A DNA stretch of 64,000 nt. It comes from Ophiodon elongatus. Taxonomy: Eukaryota; Chordata; Actinopteri; Perciformes; Hexagrammidae. The notes beneath the pieces are model-generated. The model was not told where the DNA came from, made no database searches, and saw only the letters and a program-made list of their open reading frames with translations. The stretch lies in assembly GCA_016806645.1 (NCBI GenBank), contig JACSYO010001822.1, positions 1-64,000 of the forward strand, written 5' to 3'. The stretch's first letter is position 1, and each line of letters opens with the position of its first letter. Positions 12,300-26,500 of the stretch are shown piece by piece. Made by a program: the position numbers and the translations under genes.

Positions 12300-13756
12300 A
12301 TGTCATCCACGCTCTTTTACCAAGTTGTTCTGTTGCCTAAACCTAACTTCCTGTGGAGACAGAATTATATTTTGAAAAAACACTCTGCTTGTTATGAGCG
12401 TATATTCGTTCAAATCCGACGCTAGAGCGGTACGTAGAGCATCTTAGTCTGTAGCTTGAGGCCACTGACCAAGCTGCCATATTTGATGAGTTGGAAGTGA
12501 GAATGTGTTGAATATTCACAAAACAAATAAAAAAATTCTGGAAATTTGGTTAAAATTTGGGCTCCATTTGGATGGACATCACTTAAATGTCACAGCAGAG
12601 AGAAAAGAATTATTGATGAAATCCACTCCGACCGACCACAAAGTACGGAAGCCTGTAATCCTCAGATGAAGATACAATAAAGTCATCACTAGTACACAGA
12701 TTTTATCCATGCTAGCAGTGGAGGTCTGGGGAAGGTTCAGGGGTAGTTACTTTGGTCCAGACTGACATATCCTGGAGAATATTATATGGATTGTCTTGCA
12801 ATTCTACAGACATGTATTTCCCCAGATGGTGAATCCTACTGGCTTTGATGATGGTCTGACTTGATCTGCCTCTAGAGCCACCATGAGGTTGACTTTTTTT
12901 TGGTTTTGAGTGAAATATATCGACAACTCTGGGATTGAGTATTATGAACTTTGGTACAAACATTCATGTTCTCTGCGGAATGAATTCTAATACCTTTGGT
13001 TTTCCAGAGTTTTTATCCGGCACCATCATCATCCAGTTAAAATTTTCACAGTACTTTGGTTTATGACCAAACACCAGCAAAACTAATGACATTCCCGTCA
13101 GCCTGTGTGTTTGCATGCCAAACCAGGATGGTGGACGTGGTAAATGTTAGCAGCTAAACATCGTCATAATGTTAACACGAACATGTTAGCATGTTGGCAT
13201 TAGCATTAAGCTAAAAGCACCACTAAATAGAGCCTACATCATTTTTTTCGATAACAGGCTTAAAGAATATGGCCAAATTGTGTCATTGTGACATATTACA
13301 AATTCAATGTAAAGAGACCTCACAGCAATTAACTTTCTATCAATCGTAAAACTCAAATACAAAAATGTACTTTTTTTCCTACCAAAGCTGGCAGGGACAG
13401 TCGTAACGAGGACCTTTTCAACAGCACTTGACAGTTAATGAAGCTGAAGCTCACTGAGGGAATTAGCATCAGTAGTTTCAAAACAGCATTTAAATTACTA
13501 TTTTCTTTGTTTAGAGTTTAGAGTGTTAAGGAACATTCAAATTGCTGCATGAGAAAGAAAAGAAAAAAAAGAAAAGTTAAATCAATGCTCAATCAATCCC
13601 AAAGTCTCAATGGTGACTTTGTTGTAGAACTTGCAATTTGCAGAACCAGACATCCAGCACAACAGCACCCTTAGAATTAGTGTCCCATTCTGATGCAGCA
13701 TTCGTACTGCCTGTGTGCTAATCTCTCTGGTTTCAGTCCAGACCCAGGAGCGTCTC
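12300..13756 (-). other. gabrr2 3' flank, including the unmapped 3' UTR
   Basis: The segment just after the stop codon must contain the 3' UTR. I found no clear AATAAA on the minus strand here, so the transcript end is unknown. The stretch around 12,440-12,500 shares the phrase GCCACTGACCAAGC with 47,720-47,750, a dispersed repeat scrap. Confidence 0.4.
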
Positions 13757-14092
13757 TCAGCAGTAGACGGACCAGTAGATAAGGTTGAAAAAGATGTAGG
13801 AACCAGGGAAAAACATCCGGGAGTATTTGTCAATGGCGTGCGTGTTCTGGATGATGTTGAGGGCACGCAGGCTCTTCTTCTTCTTGGTGGTGGTGGACTC
13901 GCTGCTCACTGACAGATGGACCACCATGTGTTCGGGCTTCTCCGGAACCTCGTGCAGCTCCTCCTGCTCCTCCTCCGGCACCATCGGTTCCTCAGTGTAG
14001 CCGGCCAGGCTGTTGGTGTCAGCCTCGCTATAGGTGCCGTCCAACATGGTCATGGTTCGTGTCTGGGAGATCCCACAGGTGCAGGGCAGTGA
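13757..14092 (-). CDS. gabrr2: gabrr2 exon 9: intracellular loop, TM4 and stop
   Basis: The acceptor is TATTCCCTGTCAG and the stop codon is TGA at 13,757-13,759. It encodes 111 residues (329-439). The loop carries SLPCTCGISQ, MLDGTYSEADTNSLAGY, an acidic stretch (EEEQEELHEVPEKPE) and a lysine run (KKKK). NTHAIDKYSRMFFPG and SYIFFNLIYWSVYC follow as TM4 and C-terminus. NSLAGY and the order of these blocks match rho2. The acidic stretch looks longer than in the mammalian protein as I remember it. The final residue is Cys where mammalian rho subunits usually end in Ser. No clear AATAAA was found on this strand in the roughly 1.7 kb downstream, so the 3' UTR end is not set. Confidence 0.95.
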   Translation of the reverse strand, partial: SLPCTCGISQTRTMTMLDGTYSEADTNSLAGYTEEPMVPEEEQEELHEVPEKPEHMVVHLSVSSESTTTKKKKSLRALNIIQNTHAIDKYSRMFFPGSYIFFNLIYWSVYC

Positions 14093-17000
14093 CTGACAGG
14101 GAATAAACACACAATGTAATCATTATAGTGATGCAAGGGACTTTTTCAACAACCTTTGTGCGGATTATCAGGTAAGTGTTAAAATAAGTAATCAAACTCA
14201 TTAGTGTCCTGAGTAGATGGTTTAGTTTGGTGATCCATGCTAAAAACCTTTTGTCATGCTACTTGTGGGGGGTTGTTAATTTGTTGGTTGCTCCAACACT
14301 CTGGTCCAGAACGAGATATTCTCAACAACTATAGGCAATAGTACCACAATATTTGTTATGAATATTCATGGTCCTCAGAGGATAATCTGATTTAACTGCG
14401 GTGACCTGGCTTTCACAAAGGTCAGCATTTCCTCTTGACTGATGCTTCAGTCAACACTCCAACACCCTGTTCCAGAAGGAGGATTCTCAACAACTACAGG
14501 CATGAATGCCACTAGTTTTTTGAAAACATTGTAGTTTTCAGAAAACATTTCTCAAACAGGGGCAATAGTGGCAGATTATTCCATTTTAAATGTTCTAGTG
14601 AATATTCTCGTGGGATTGATAAATAAACAGCAGTGTGTGTTCATTGTCGGATACATTCATTGTTGGTTTTGCTCTGTTCATTGGACTTGTTGTTTGCAAT
14701 AGTTTACTTTGGTTTCGTTACCTCAGGGATGTGTGTTCATTCATCACCAAATCCTGCATGTAAATTGATGTATAAAACTACACTTCTAGTTTCTGGCAAA
14801 GTGAGAATCAAAATGACTAATATTATCATAAATTTAATGTTGCTGCTCACAAGTAATTCATCACTCCTTTCCATGAGTTACTTGATCGAGTAATAGGAAT
14901 AATGCCATATGAATAAGCCATTTCAGGAGTTTTTAGTGTGCAGTAAAATGAACCGAGTCTTTTCGTTGCCTAAAGTAAGTACAGACATCAATCACTGGGT
15001 CAGTTAGTGTGGAAACAGCAGTGGACGTGATTCACTGAGGGTGCCAGACCTCCTGCTGTGTAGTACTCAGCAGCCTGGGCTCACGAAAATCAAGTTCAAC
15101 ATCAAAACTGACATCCCCAGTTAACCCCACCAACTCACGCCCGCTCAGTGTTTCTGAGAGAACGATTAGACATGAAAACATTAAAAATCAAGCAGCATTT
15201 TTTAAAATGAGGCTAGCATATGCAAAGTACGTTCACTATTTTTAATCCTACTGTGACCCAAAAAATGAGGTGAAAAACACAAACATGCACTTCAAGTGCA
15301 ATGAACCCCTCCACAGTGATAAATACCATGATGTGATAATGCTGAATTATAACTTTTTTACTCTATACATACTTATGATGTGGTGTAAAACCTAACCACA
15401 ATATCAAAGTAAACTACTTTTAATGCAAACACAGACTCGGGTCATGAAAAGTATTGGACAAGTGGCCATGCTATGTATGAAGTCTGAGTGAGGATTGTTC
15501 AGGGTGCCCTGATGTTGAAGCTTCTCTTTTAGGGGTTTTCTTTTGCTTTTACTGTTTTGCTTCTTTGTGTTTGGGGGATTTTTAACAATGTGTGTAGTGA
15601 GTGAGTTCCTCTATTCGACCCAAAGCAGATTCTTATTCTCGTTCAACGGGCTAACAGAACCGAAGAGTTAAACGTACTGCATTTCAGTTGGTAAACTCAA
15701 ACTCGTTGTTCTTGGTCTTTGTTTCCATACTGGAATTTTCCAGATCAAGGATCCCAAGGATCTTTGCACCGGTTCAAGATACTGAGTAACTCCCTCTCTC
15801 TTACTCAACAGTCTCCAGTGTATAAAGCACTCGCTTTATTTTCTGTCCTTTGCTTGTTTGCACATCTCTTTCATTTGACTGTGCTGTGAGTCCGGCTGCA
15901 ATTGAACTTACAGAGAGACAAAAAGTTGACTTTGAGCGTTGTTCAACAGAAATTGCCACCACAGTTTCTCTCTTTGTGTCACTGCTGCTCTTGTTTTTTA
16001 GTAATGTGTCCAGACAGCCTGACAGATGCTCTTCTCAGTGAGAGTGGCTGGAGCCTTTGGAGTTCTCTGAACCGCTAAAGGGAATGTTCTGGCTCATTAA
16101 CCAGGAGAGGGGTGCCTCTCTCTCTTTTTGGAGTCAGTTTGGAGTGTTTTTTCTCTCGCAGCAGCCAACAGCAGAAACAAACCTGAGACCGTGCCCGCTC
16201 ACGCATCTTGCGCTCCCGGCGGTCCTGGACGGTGGACAGGTAGTTGACGGCGGCGTACTCCAACACGGACAAGAAGACAAAGACGAAGCTGACCCACAGG
16301 TAAATGTCCACCGCCTTGATGTAGGACACCCGGGGCATGGACGCATTCACCCCGGTGATGATGGTGGACATGGTCAGCACTGTGGTGATGCCTGGACACA
16401 AGATACACAACGTCGTAGTTATATACCTACTATACATCAGGTTGGAGATGTGTTAGAATCTGAGTTTGTCTATTTTCACTTTCACGGTGTAGACACAGTA
16501 TAATATTCTGCTCTGGATCAGGAAGCAGACCCAGTGTTGGGCAGCTGGAGCAATACCATGATCACTCTACAACATGACGCAATGTGGTCCAACAGCCTGC
16601 AAGGAATACTCTGTGAAGGACCCAGTCAGCATGGTGTCTAAGAGATGCAGGTGAGAAGGTATCAGTAGTGGAATGAGTACTAAGAGCTTTTACTAAACTA
16701 AAAGCAATTATACCACAGCGTAGAAACTCTGTTACAAGTAAAAGTGAAGTGAACTATACTTTTCATTTGTCGAGCGATTTGATCAAGAGACCATGAATAC
16801 GTCCCTTTTCTCTTTCTGACTTCCCTACTCTGTATGTGGCTCTCAGCTCCAAGCCTATTGGTTCCTATTAAAGACATACATCTTTACAAACAATTAAAAA
16901 ATATATAGTTTCAATAATAAAAATAAAATTAAAATCCTCAAAGAGCAGCTCACTGTAATTCGTAGCGGACGCGACCCCAACAGAAGAAAACAGAGCATTT

Positions 17001-20000
17001 TAACGGGGACTATTTTCAGAGGAGGATTTATACACGCTTAGTGCTCTAGTGATTTGTGGCAGCAGGACAATGTGGGATTGAGATCTAATTGGAATTGGGA
17101 TGTAATTATATATGTCTAATAACAGAAGGGAAAAACAAAGCAAACTGCAGTACAGATTTAAAAAGGGGTCTTGTAAAAATATCCCGTTCTATCAGCTGAA
17201 TTTAACAAGAGCGATGACACGAGCCATAAGAGGATCTCAGCGAGGGGTAAAACAACAGACGCCTGTACGACAAGCACAGCAACAGCCCCAAAACAGAAAA
17301 TAACTCAAAAGAAAAGTGAGAGTGGGAGGTTTGCGGGTGCATGTGTGTGTTCCCGACTGGTGGAGCCATGTCGCAGCCAGCTTTCATCTTTTCACAGACA
17401 GATTTTCCTTAGGCACGCACAATCTCTTCAAAGCTCCTTCTTCTGCTACCAAAGACACATTTTTCTTTCTTTAACGCAGATTTAATCTCATTTACATTTC
17501 ACCAGATGATTTTTAAAGCTCAGTGTCTGTCTTTTAACTTGACACAAGTCATTGAAAGCCCCTCACACGTCTCAAACCCAGATGTCTAGAGACAAATCAA
17601 TGCTTTTCAATCTTTTAATTACCTCAACACTCTAAGCGATCACTGTGAGGTCTGAAAAAGATTCTCAAGCACTTTAGCAAGCCTTCCTTCATGATTTAAT
17701 TCATTTGAAATGGGTCCGTGTTTATGGATTGGTCTTATGACCTCACTTGTTTTAGTTATTTGACAAACTGGGTTAATTTCCAACTGCGTAATTGCTGCAC
17801 TGCTTCCATTAAAAAAGCCAAAAGCAATTATTATTTACCACAGTCTAAATAACCCTATGGCAAACCACACAATCTCTCTATTGTTGTCCCAATATTGTTG
17901 TTGACTGCATACCTCCAATAGCTACACTTTCTCTTTCACCCATTTCTCTGTGAAGGACGTTTGTAAGGGCTCGACCCTAGAACATCTACTGGCCCGAACA
18001 ATATCCCCACTATCTTCTTACAACTGGCTGCAGAGATTATAACTGAACCAGTGGCCCACGTTTGTAATGTCTCTATACGAGACCATGTTCTTCCTGATGT
18101 CTGGAAAACTGTTGGTGATCCCACGGTGCTGAATAACTATAGTCCCATTTCCAAGCTCTCGATTTTCATTCAGGTCCGTGAAAGGCTGGTGAATGGCCAA
18201 ACTAAGGTAATACATGCCCTTGAATAACATGTTGTTTTCTCAGCAGACTAGTTTTAGTTAGCAGCACAGCACAAGATCTGCTGCATTGGAAGTAATAAAT
18301 GACATTGTGGAAGCCTTGGGCAGCAACAACTATTGCACTGCCCTTTTTTATTTATTATGCAGTTCAGTGGTCTCTCTTCCAGCTTTCTTAATTTCCCCAA
18401 AGGTGTCCCACAAGGTTCAGCTTTAGGTCCCTCCCTTTTCACAATTTATGTAAATAATAAAGCTGACCCGAACGCTTTGAAGCTCCAACTGTTGCCAAGG
18501 TAATTGATGTCCAAATCAGTATTCAAATGACACATTGGTTGTTGTTTTTTTCCCCCTGAGATTGAGACCCCGTGTCTCAATAAGATTACCGGTATAGATG
18601 AATGATGGTTAAATAATAAGAACAAATAAATAAATAAAAAGGGCATTTGACCGGGGTTTATTTTTCTCACCCAGGGACACTCTGGCCGGCACAGCCCGGC
18701 GGTCGATCCAGAACGACACCCACGAAAGCATGACCATGAGCGTGGCGGGAAAGTATGTCTGCAGCAGGAAGAAGAAGATGTGGCGTCGCAGCGTGAAGTT
18801 GATGTAGAGACGATTGTACCAGCCTGAAATCACAGCAGGAGACGAGCTCAGACGAGGGGGGGCTCAAAGATTCAGCCATGTAGAAAGAAGTTAGACACAA
18901 CACACAGTCTCACATTTCACACATGAGGTTTCAAGAAATGTGATTAATAATTATGGTGTAACAAAATACTGAACATAGCCTGTTGTTATGTTTTGTGAAA
19001 TCTCAAAAGCATTGTACGTATCATTAATACGTTTACATGCAAAGATTATACCTGATTTCATTGTGTTCCCTCTCAAAGTAGCACTGTGATGCTGGATGTT
19101 AAAGGGACTGTGATTAATGTATATGCAGAGCCCACTGTTCTCACTGCATGAAGTAGGGTCAACTTTTTTTTACTCTTAGATGAATATGGTGGTTGTATTC
19201 TTTAAACTACGAAATCTTTCTTTTAATTATTTAAAATGTATTTCGCCTGGCTTACAACATGGTGATATATTGAATGGAGCCCTGTATCACGGGACCAATC
19301 GTACCAAAACTCCCTAATATCACCCTAAACAGAGTCTGTAGAATCCTTATTATTAATATAAAATGTGATGAATTTAACGATGTCATGAAGTCAAACCGCA
19401 AACAGTTCTAAAAAGGTGCTGGAGCCAAATCTATGACCTTTGACCTCTAATATATAAAAAGTATACACCAAATGTAGGTGTCACATTTGATTTGTATCTG
19501 AATTAGTCCATATATGAAAATAAACATGTGCAATCCAAGCCAAGGAGCTGTAGTTTGTCTGGAGGATACACAATGCGGCAACAGGGAGCATGTGTTGGTA
19601 GATTTCCATTGGCTGACAGTGGGTTCTATATTTCAATATAAAATAGGAGTATTTAGCTATTCGGCCGGATGTGGTGAGTACAATTCTGAATTGTTGTCCG
19701 TAAAGTCATTAAAAGTCTTTTCATGGGACACTGTGCTCTGACCCTTATCTTTAGAGACCTTCTCACAATGAATTCATCTAATTCAAGTAACATTGAGTGG
19801 AAAAGAGCAACTTTCAAGACTCACTTCAGTCCCCTTGCTTATCCTCACTGATGAATTAGAAATTATTATATATGAAGCACTTTCTAACTTTTGTTTGGAG
19901 AAGTAAGAATATGTATACATCTTTGCATCATGTCAAATTAACGTCAAAATAATGTCAAATTAACACATGGAAGTGTGTTCTGATGTGACGCCCCTATCAG

Positions 20001-20540
20001 CAGGAGGACATCATTTGCTGGTGCCTTCCTGGAGTTTGGGTTGGGTTTGGGCACGAGAGCAACTTGGTTAGGTTTGGGAAAGCTCACCGTTGGGTTGAGA
20101 AAAGTTATTTTTTTAAGGTTAGGGAAACATTGTGGTACGTTTTACAATTTGGTTGACCCGTCTATTCACCCTGACCTCCCGCTACGTGCACGTTGTTGCA
20201 ATAACACCACCTAATTCCCTTCTTTGCTCCATTATAATTCCAACGGCTGCCAAAGGGCTTTTCCTCTTGACTCAAACTCCATCGGACTGTTTTACAGTCA
20301 GAGCCTTGCCAGCAGTGTTAAAGCAGTGCTAAATATATAACATTTGTCCTAAAGGTAGAGCTGGAGGGAAGGTCATGGGGGTCAAAGAAGCCTAGTCAGC
20401 GACTGTAGGCCTTATACTTGGAGACGGAAATGACTGCAAAATAATTGTTATTCTCATCATGATGCTGTGCACAAGAACAATCTTTAACAAGCATCATTTG
20501 TTCATTATTTTATACGAGCTCTTGTTGCAGTAGTTAGTCC

Positions 20541-20592
<52 letters not shown>

Positions 20593-23500
20593 CCTGTGCT
20601 GCTGTAGAAGGCCAAGCGAGACGTGGTGTGGAACTTCTGGATGAGGAACTGTGACAAGGAGATGCGATCGTCAGTGCTCAGAGACTCATCGCCGCTTTTC
20701 CAGTACAGCATGAGGTCTTCATCCGTGTAGGCGTCTGCAAAACACCACAGCGTCCAATCAAATGGAGTCTCAGTCACCTCGGACGATGAGTTATCATACT
20801 TAGAAGAGTATACTATTTTTCATTCGACCCGCTCACATGTCTTCCATAGTTGCTGTGTATTTATGTGTGAACGTGAAGTGTGATGGAAGATGATGACTTG
20901 GCGCTTCTGGTGGACAGCAACCAGCAGCATGAGGCAGAAGTAAATATCTGCACCATTGAACGAGCAATAAAAGAAAACCCCGGCAGTAACACTTCCTAAT
21001 TATTAGTATTTTATTTAATTACTAACCCCATTTAGAAAGGATACATTGATATTCAATTAAACTTTTGCTATTAGTTATTTTACTGTTAAGAAACAATGGA
21101 GTGAAAATTAATTCACACTTACTAATTATGTTATTTTAACAGTTTATTGTTGCACACATCATTACATTTGATATACTATAGTGAGTATTTGTTAATGGTT
21201 AGTAGATACTTTGTAAAACATATGTAAACATTACATAGATAGATGGAACAGATATTTGTAACTCTTTGTTATTGGTTAATAATTGGTTTGTTGATTGTTT
21301 TTAAAACATGATCTGGATGGCTTTTATATAAAGTTGCAGCTGATGATTGTAATATCTTAATAGTTTTAATAGATGCTTTGCAAAGTATTTATTAACCATT
21401 TATCAAGATTAGATAGTTAATACGTTGTCAATGGTTAATAACTGGTTCGTAAACCATCTATAAACATTATCTGGATAGTTATTATTATGCAGCTGATGTT
21501 TATAGCCTAATACCTTGATAAAGGCTGTGTAGTGCATCTTTAAAACATGAGAAGCGAGGAGGGATCTCTGAGGAGGGAGGAGGGAGGAGGGATCTCTGAG
21601 GAGGCATGAGCAAGGATGCACGAGAGCAGGCTTCCAGGAAGTGTTTCATTTCTGAGTGTCGGGTTTGATGAGTTATTTAATTTCAGTTTCTCCTGAAACA
21701 TTTAGCCTAAAAAAATTATTTTAGTGTTCAAAAGAAACTATAATCATATTCTGGGATATTATTAATGACTTCACAATCAGAATTTCCGAACATACAGATG
21801 CAATTCAATCATAAATAAGAGAAACGCATTCTGCTGGTAGAAATCGGCCCTGCGCTTATGAGCAGGACACAGAACACAATATAAATACCACACACTGTGT
21901 ATTAATACACAATGCAGTTTGTTTAAAAGGTAAAAGACTATAGGGAGAAAAACCTCTCTACTTTGTTAGTGATGATAACTGTATCTTTTTTAGTATTAAT
22001 ACAGTAATGATAACTGTGTCTTTATTAGTATTAGTACAGTGATGATAACTGTGTCTTTATTAGTATTAGTACAGTGATGATAACTGTGTCTTTATTAGTA
22101 TTAGTACAGTGATGATAACTGTGTCTTTATTAGTATTAGTACAGTGATGATAACTGTGTCTTTATTAGTATTAGTAAATGTGTCTTTCTTATATTATAAC
22201 AGTGATGATAACTGTGTCTTTATTAGTATTAGTACAGTGATGATAACTGTGTCTTTATTAGTATTAGTACAGTGATGATAACTGTGTTCTTATTAGTATT
22301 AGTACAGTGATGATAACTGTGTATTTATTAGTATTAGTACAGTGATGATAACTGTGTCTTTATTAGTATTAGTACAGTGATGATAACTGTGTCTTTATTA
22401 GTATTAGTACAGTGATGATAACTGTGTATTTATTAGTATTAATACAGTGATGATAACTGTGTATTTATTAGTATTAGTACAGTGATGATAACTGTGTCTT
22501 TATTAAATATACAGTGATGATAACTATTATTAAATTTATTAGTATACGTGATGATAACTGTGTTTTTATTAGTATTAGTACAGTGATGATAACTGTGTAT
22601 TTATTAGTATTAGTACAGTGATGATAACTGTGTCTTTATTAGTATTAGTACAGTGATGATAACTGTGTCTTTATTAGTATTAGTACAGTGATGATAACTG
22701 TGTATTTATTAGTATTAGTACAGTGATGATAACTGTGTATTTATTAGTATTAGTACAGTGATGATAACTGTGTATTTATTAGTATTAGTACAGTGATCAT
22801 GTGTTCAGACACAAACTCTGTCAAAAGTCTCTCCAGCTGTTGAAGCCAACTGACAGCTGTGATCAGATGATCCAGCTGTGATCAGATGATCCAGCTGTGA
22901 TCAGATGATCCAGCTGTGATCACATGATCCAGCTGTGATCACATGATCCAGCTGTGATCAGGAACATACGTTGCTTCACGAGACGTTTCAGAGGAAAGGA
23001 CGTCTCATTTCTCTTAAATCACATTTCCTCACATCCTCTCTCCTCGCATGAGAAGACGCAAGTGAGAGAAACGTGGATGTAATTAAGAGACGTGGGATGT
23101 TCCCAGAGAGAGCCTCTCCCTGCCCTGCCAGACAGGTGATGACAGTGTCTGCTCTAAGCCTCTGCTTTGACTGTCACTGGTGGGAAATTGAGCCCCTATT
23201 AAAACATTTCAATTCAACCAGCCTCACTCGGGCAATAGCCCACCATTAAGCTTATTCGCTCAACAAGATAGTCTGGAATAAAGAAATTTTGTCCTCAACG
23301 AAAACGAATGATCTCTGGTTGGCTTGTGTGTGTGTGTGTGTGTGTGAGAGAGCGATAGAAGGAGAGAGAGAGAGAGCAGCAGCTGTGCTCAGCGTGGATC
23401 TAAGAAAAATACAGAAACGGCCTGGGGAGGTGTTCCAGGTGTTCCAGGGAGACTCCTGCTGTGGTGTGAGCTGAGGAGAGGAGAGGTTTTTGTTTTCAAA

Positions 23501-26500
23501 ATAAATCCCTTTATTGATCCATTGCAGTGAGACACCAGATCACTGTCATCAGTTCAGTCATGAAAATATCTAAAACAACTCATCCAAGCACAGAAGAATG
23601 TTAACTTATCAGAAATCAACAATCAGCTCCTCCTCCTACGGAGCAAACAGTGCTGACAAACGAGGACACTGACCAAATAAATGCACCCGATTTTCACTGT
23701 GAGAACAGAATGAACACCCCTCCCCCAGCTCTGGATCAAGGTGCGCTCTGTATCTTCTCGTAGCTATTGCCCCATGTACAACCCTCCACTGGAGGTCTGC
23801 TGTCCGCTTTACAATGGGCAGTTTGTACAGAGACCGCCAGCTGCCTTTTGGGGAAACATCTGGACCAAAGAACTCAGTCCACCTCGACTCTATCCCTGCC
23901 AAAGAGCGCGAGTTCAGAACTTTGACACAGGTGTGGTAGATGGCTTTTTTACCCGCATCCTGAAACTTGTCCAAGTGCGGGGTTGTAAAAGTGAGCAAGT
24001 GACTTCCTCCTTCCTGCCACTCCCCCACAGAGGTGGCAATAGGCAGAGAGGGGAACAGTACTAGAAGCCTTCATACCACTGATCACACAGAGCCCAGTTT
24101 ATGGCAAACTCTCTCTGGGTTATCGAAAGGGCGGCACAGACTTCCTCCACCACTTGGTTGATCAGCCTGACTGAGGTCATGTTGCTTTCTCTCAGGGGAT
24201 CCACCGATGTCACCGCCATCTTCATCAGATGGCCCAGTTTGGTGCAGCCGGCCTCTCTGAGACTCGTTCGCAGGCTGGCAGATTGCACAGTTTGAGCCTG
24301 TAAAAATGTATTAAAAAACCAAGGTTCCTCAAACAACCACATTCCGGGAACCTCAATTATAGCGTGTGTGGTCTTGAAGATCAGCCATGCCTGAGCCGAC
24401 CTCTCAACCTGCACAGCAAGGGCTCAATTGCTAAGATATATAGTTGACTTGAAATAGGACAAACCTATCTTATCCCCCGGTGTACAGGGATTGGCCGACT
24501 CAGCCCTGCCCCCGTCTTCACCAAACATTGAGCATCACCGTACAATAAACTAACCCAAGCCAGAAAACCATCACCAAAACCAAAAGCCCTAAGTGCAGAA
24601 AACAAATAAGAGTGGTCAACCCTGTCAAAGGCCTTCTCCTGATCCAGTGACAGAATACCCAAATTTACATTATTATTTCTGAACAAATCCAAAATGTCTC
24701 TCCTGAGTTGTTGTCCATAATTGTCCTCTCAGGTACACAATAGGTTTGATTTGTATGTACATCCAGGATGTCCTTAAGTCTATTTGATAAGGCATTGGAA
24801 AGCACCTTATAATCAGTCCAGAGGAGGGCTACTGGCCTCCAGTTCCTAAGTAACCCCAGGTCTCCTTTCTTTGGCAGCAGAGAAAGCACCGCTCGCCCAC
24901 AGCTGGGGCAATGAGCAGAGTGGGGGGGTGACGGGGGTACTCACTCTCTTCACAGCACAGTTTCCCGCAACTGCTCTCAGGCATTGTGGCAGGGCGGCAC
25001 AGACCTCCTCCACTATCCTGTTAGTCAACCTGACAGACGTGATGTTGATGCTCTGCCTGAAGGCGACCATGGCTGATGCTGTTGATGACATCTTCACCAA
25101 ATGTCCCAGTTTAGTGCAGCCGTCTTCTCTTAAACGCGTTCGCAGGCTGGCAGACTGCAGCGTTTGAGTCCTTGTGATGCTGTTGAAGAACAAAGGTTCC
25201 TCCAGCAGCCACACGCCTGAAGTCTCATTGGTTAAAAACCTGCCAGGCCTGCAGAACAGAGCTGTAGAATGGCGTCAACCAAGTCCACTTCTTCAGGTTG
25301 TAGGAGAAAGAGCTGCTTATCATATCCCAACCGCCCAGCTCTCCTCAGCAGCAGTCGAGCAGCGTCCCTCCAGCTGGGGCCACAGCCATAGAGCAGCTTT
25401 TGTGCAGCCTGGAGTCTGAAAGAGGCGATCCTGGACTGGATATCAATGAGACCCTGCCCTCCCTCTGCCACAGGCAGATAGCACGAACCCAGTGCCGGCC
25501 AGACCAGAAGAAGTCCACAACAGACTTCTGTATCTCTGCTATGAGGCCTCCTGGTGGCGTCAGCGCGATGAGTCTGTGCCACAGAGTCGAGGCAACCAAG
25601 TTATTAGCAACCAGAACTCTTCCCCTATAAGACAGCTGGGGCAGTACCCATCTCCACCTTAAGAACCGAGCACACACCTTCCCCTCAACTCCCTCCCAGT
25701 TCTTTTTCTGATAATCCTCAGATCCTAAAAACACACCGAACACCTTTAAACCTTCTTTTCCCCACTGAAGACCTCTGGGCAGGTGAGGCACCATCTGCTG
25801 TCTCCACTGTCCTACCAATAAGGCTTCAGATTTTTCCCAGTTCACCTGTGCAGATGAAGCCTTCTCATAAAGAGACAGTATCCTGCAGACAAAGAACATC
25901 TCCCTGGTCCCTGATGAAGATGTTTACATCATCAGCATACGCAGACACAGCGAGGGGACGACAAAGACCGGAGGACCCTGGCAGTGACAGACCACCGAGC
26001 CGACTTCTCAGCCTGCACAACAGAGGCTCAAAAGCAAGGCTGTAAAGTTGCCCTGAAATAGGACAACCCTGCCTAGTCCCTTGTTGTACAGGGATCAGTC
26101 GACTCAGCCCAGCTCCCAATTTCACCATACATTCAGCACCACTGTACAACAAACCCACCCAAGCCAAAAAACCCTCACCAAGCCCAAAAACCTTGAGTGC
26201 AGAAAACAGATAGGAGTGGTCCACCCTGTCGAAAGCCTTCTCCTGATCCAGGGAGACAATACCAACATCTACATCGTGGAATTTGCACACATCAAGCACA
26301 TCCTGAATGAGAAAGATATTGTCCATAACTGTTCTATCCGGGATACAGTATGTTTGGTCACTATTTACAATTAATTCCAAGTAGTCTCTTAGTCTGTTGG
26401 ATAAGGCTCTGGAAAGCACCTTATAGTCCGTGCAAAGCAGGGCCACTGGTCTCCAGTTCTTAAGAAGGGCCAAGTCGCCCTTCTTGGGCAGCAAGGAGAA

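Noticed and set aside
21968..22798. CRISPR-like array
   Set aside because: The 35-bp units are contiguous with no unique spacers, and the context is a vertebrate intron. It is a minisatellite.
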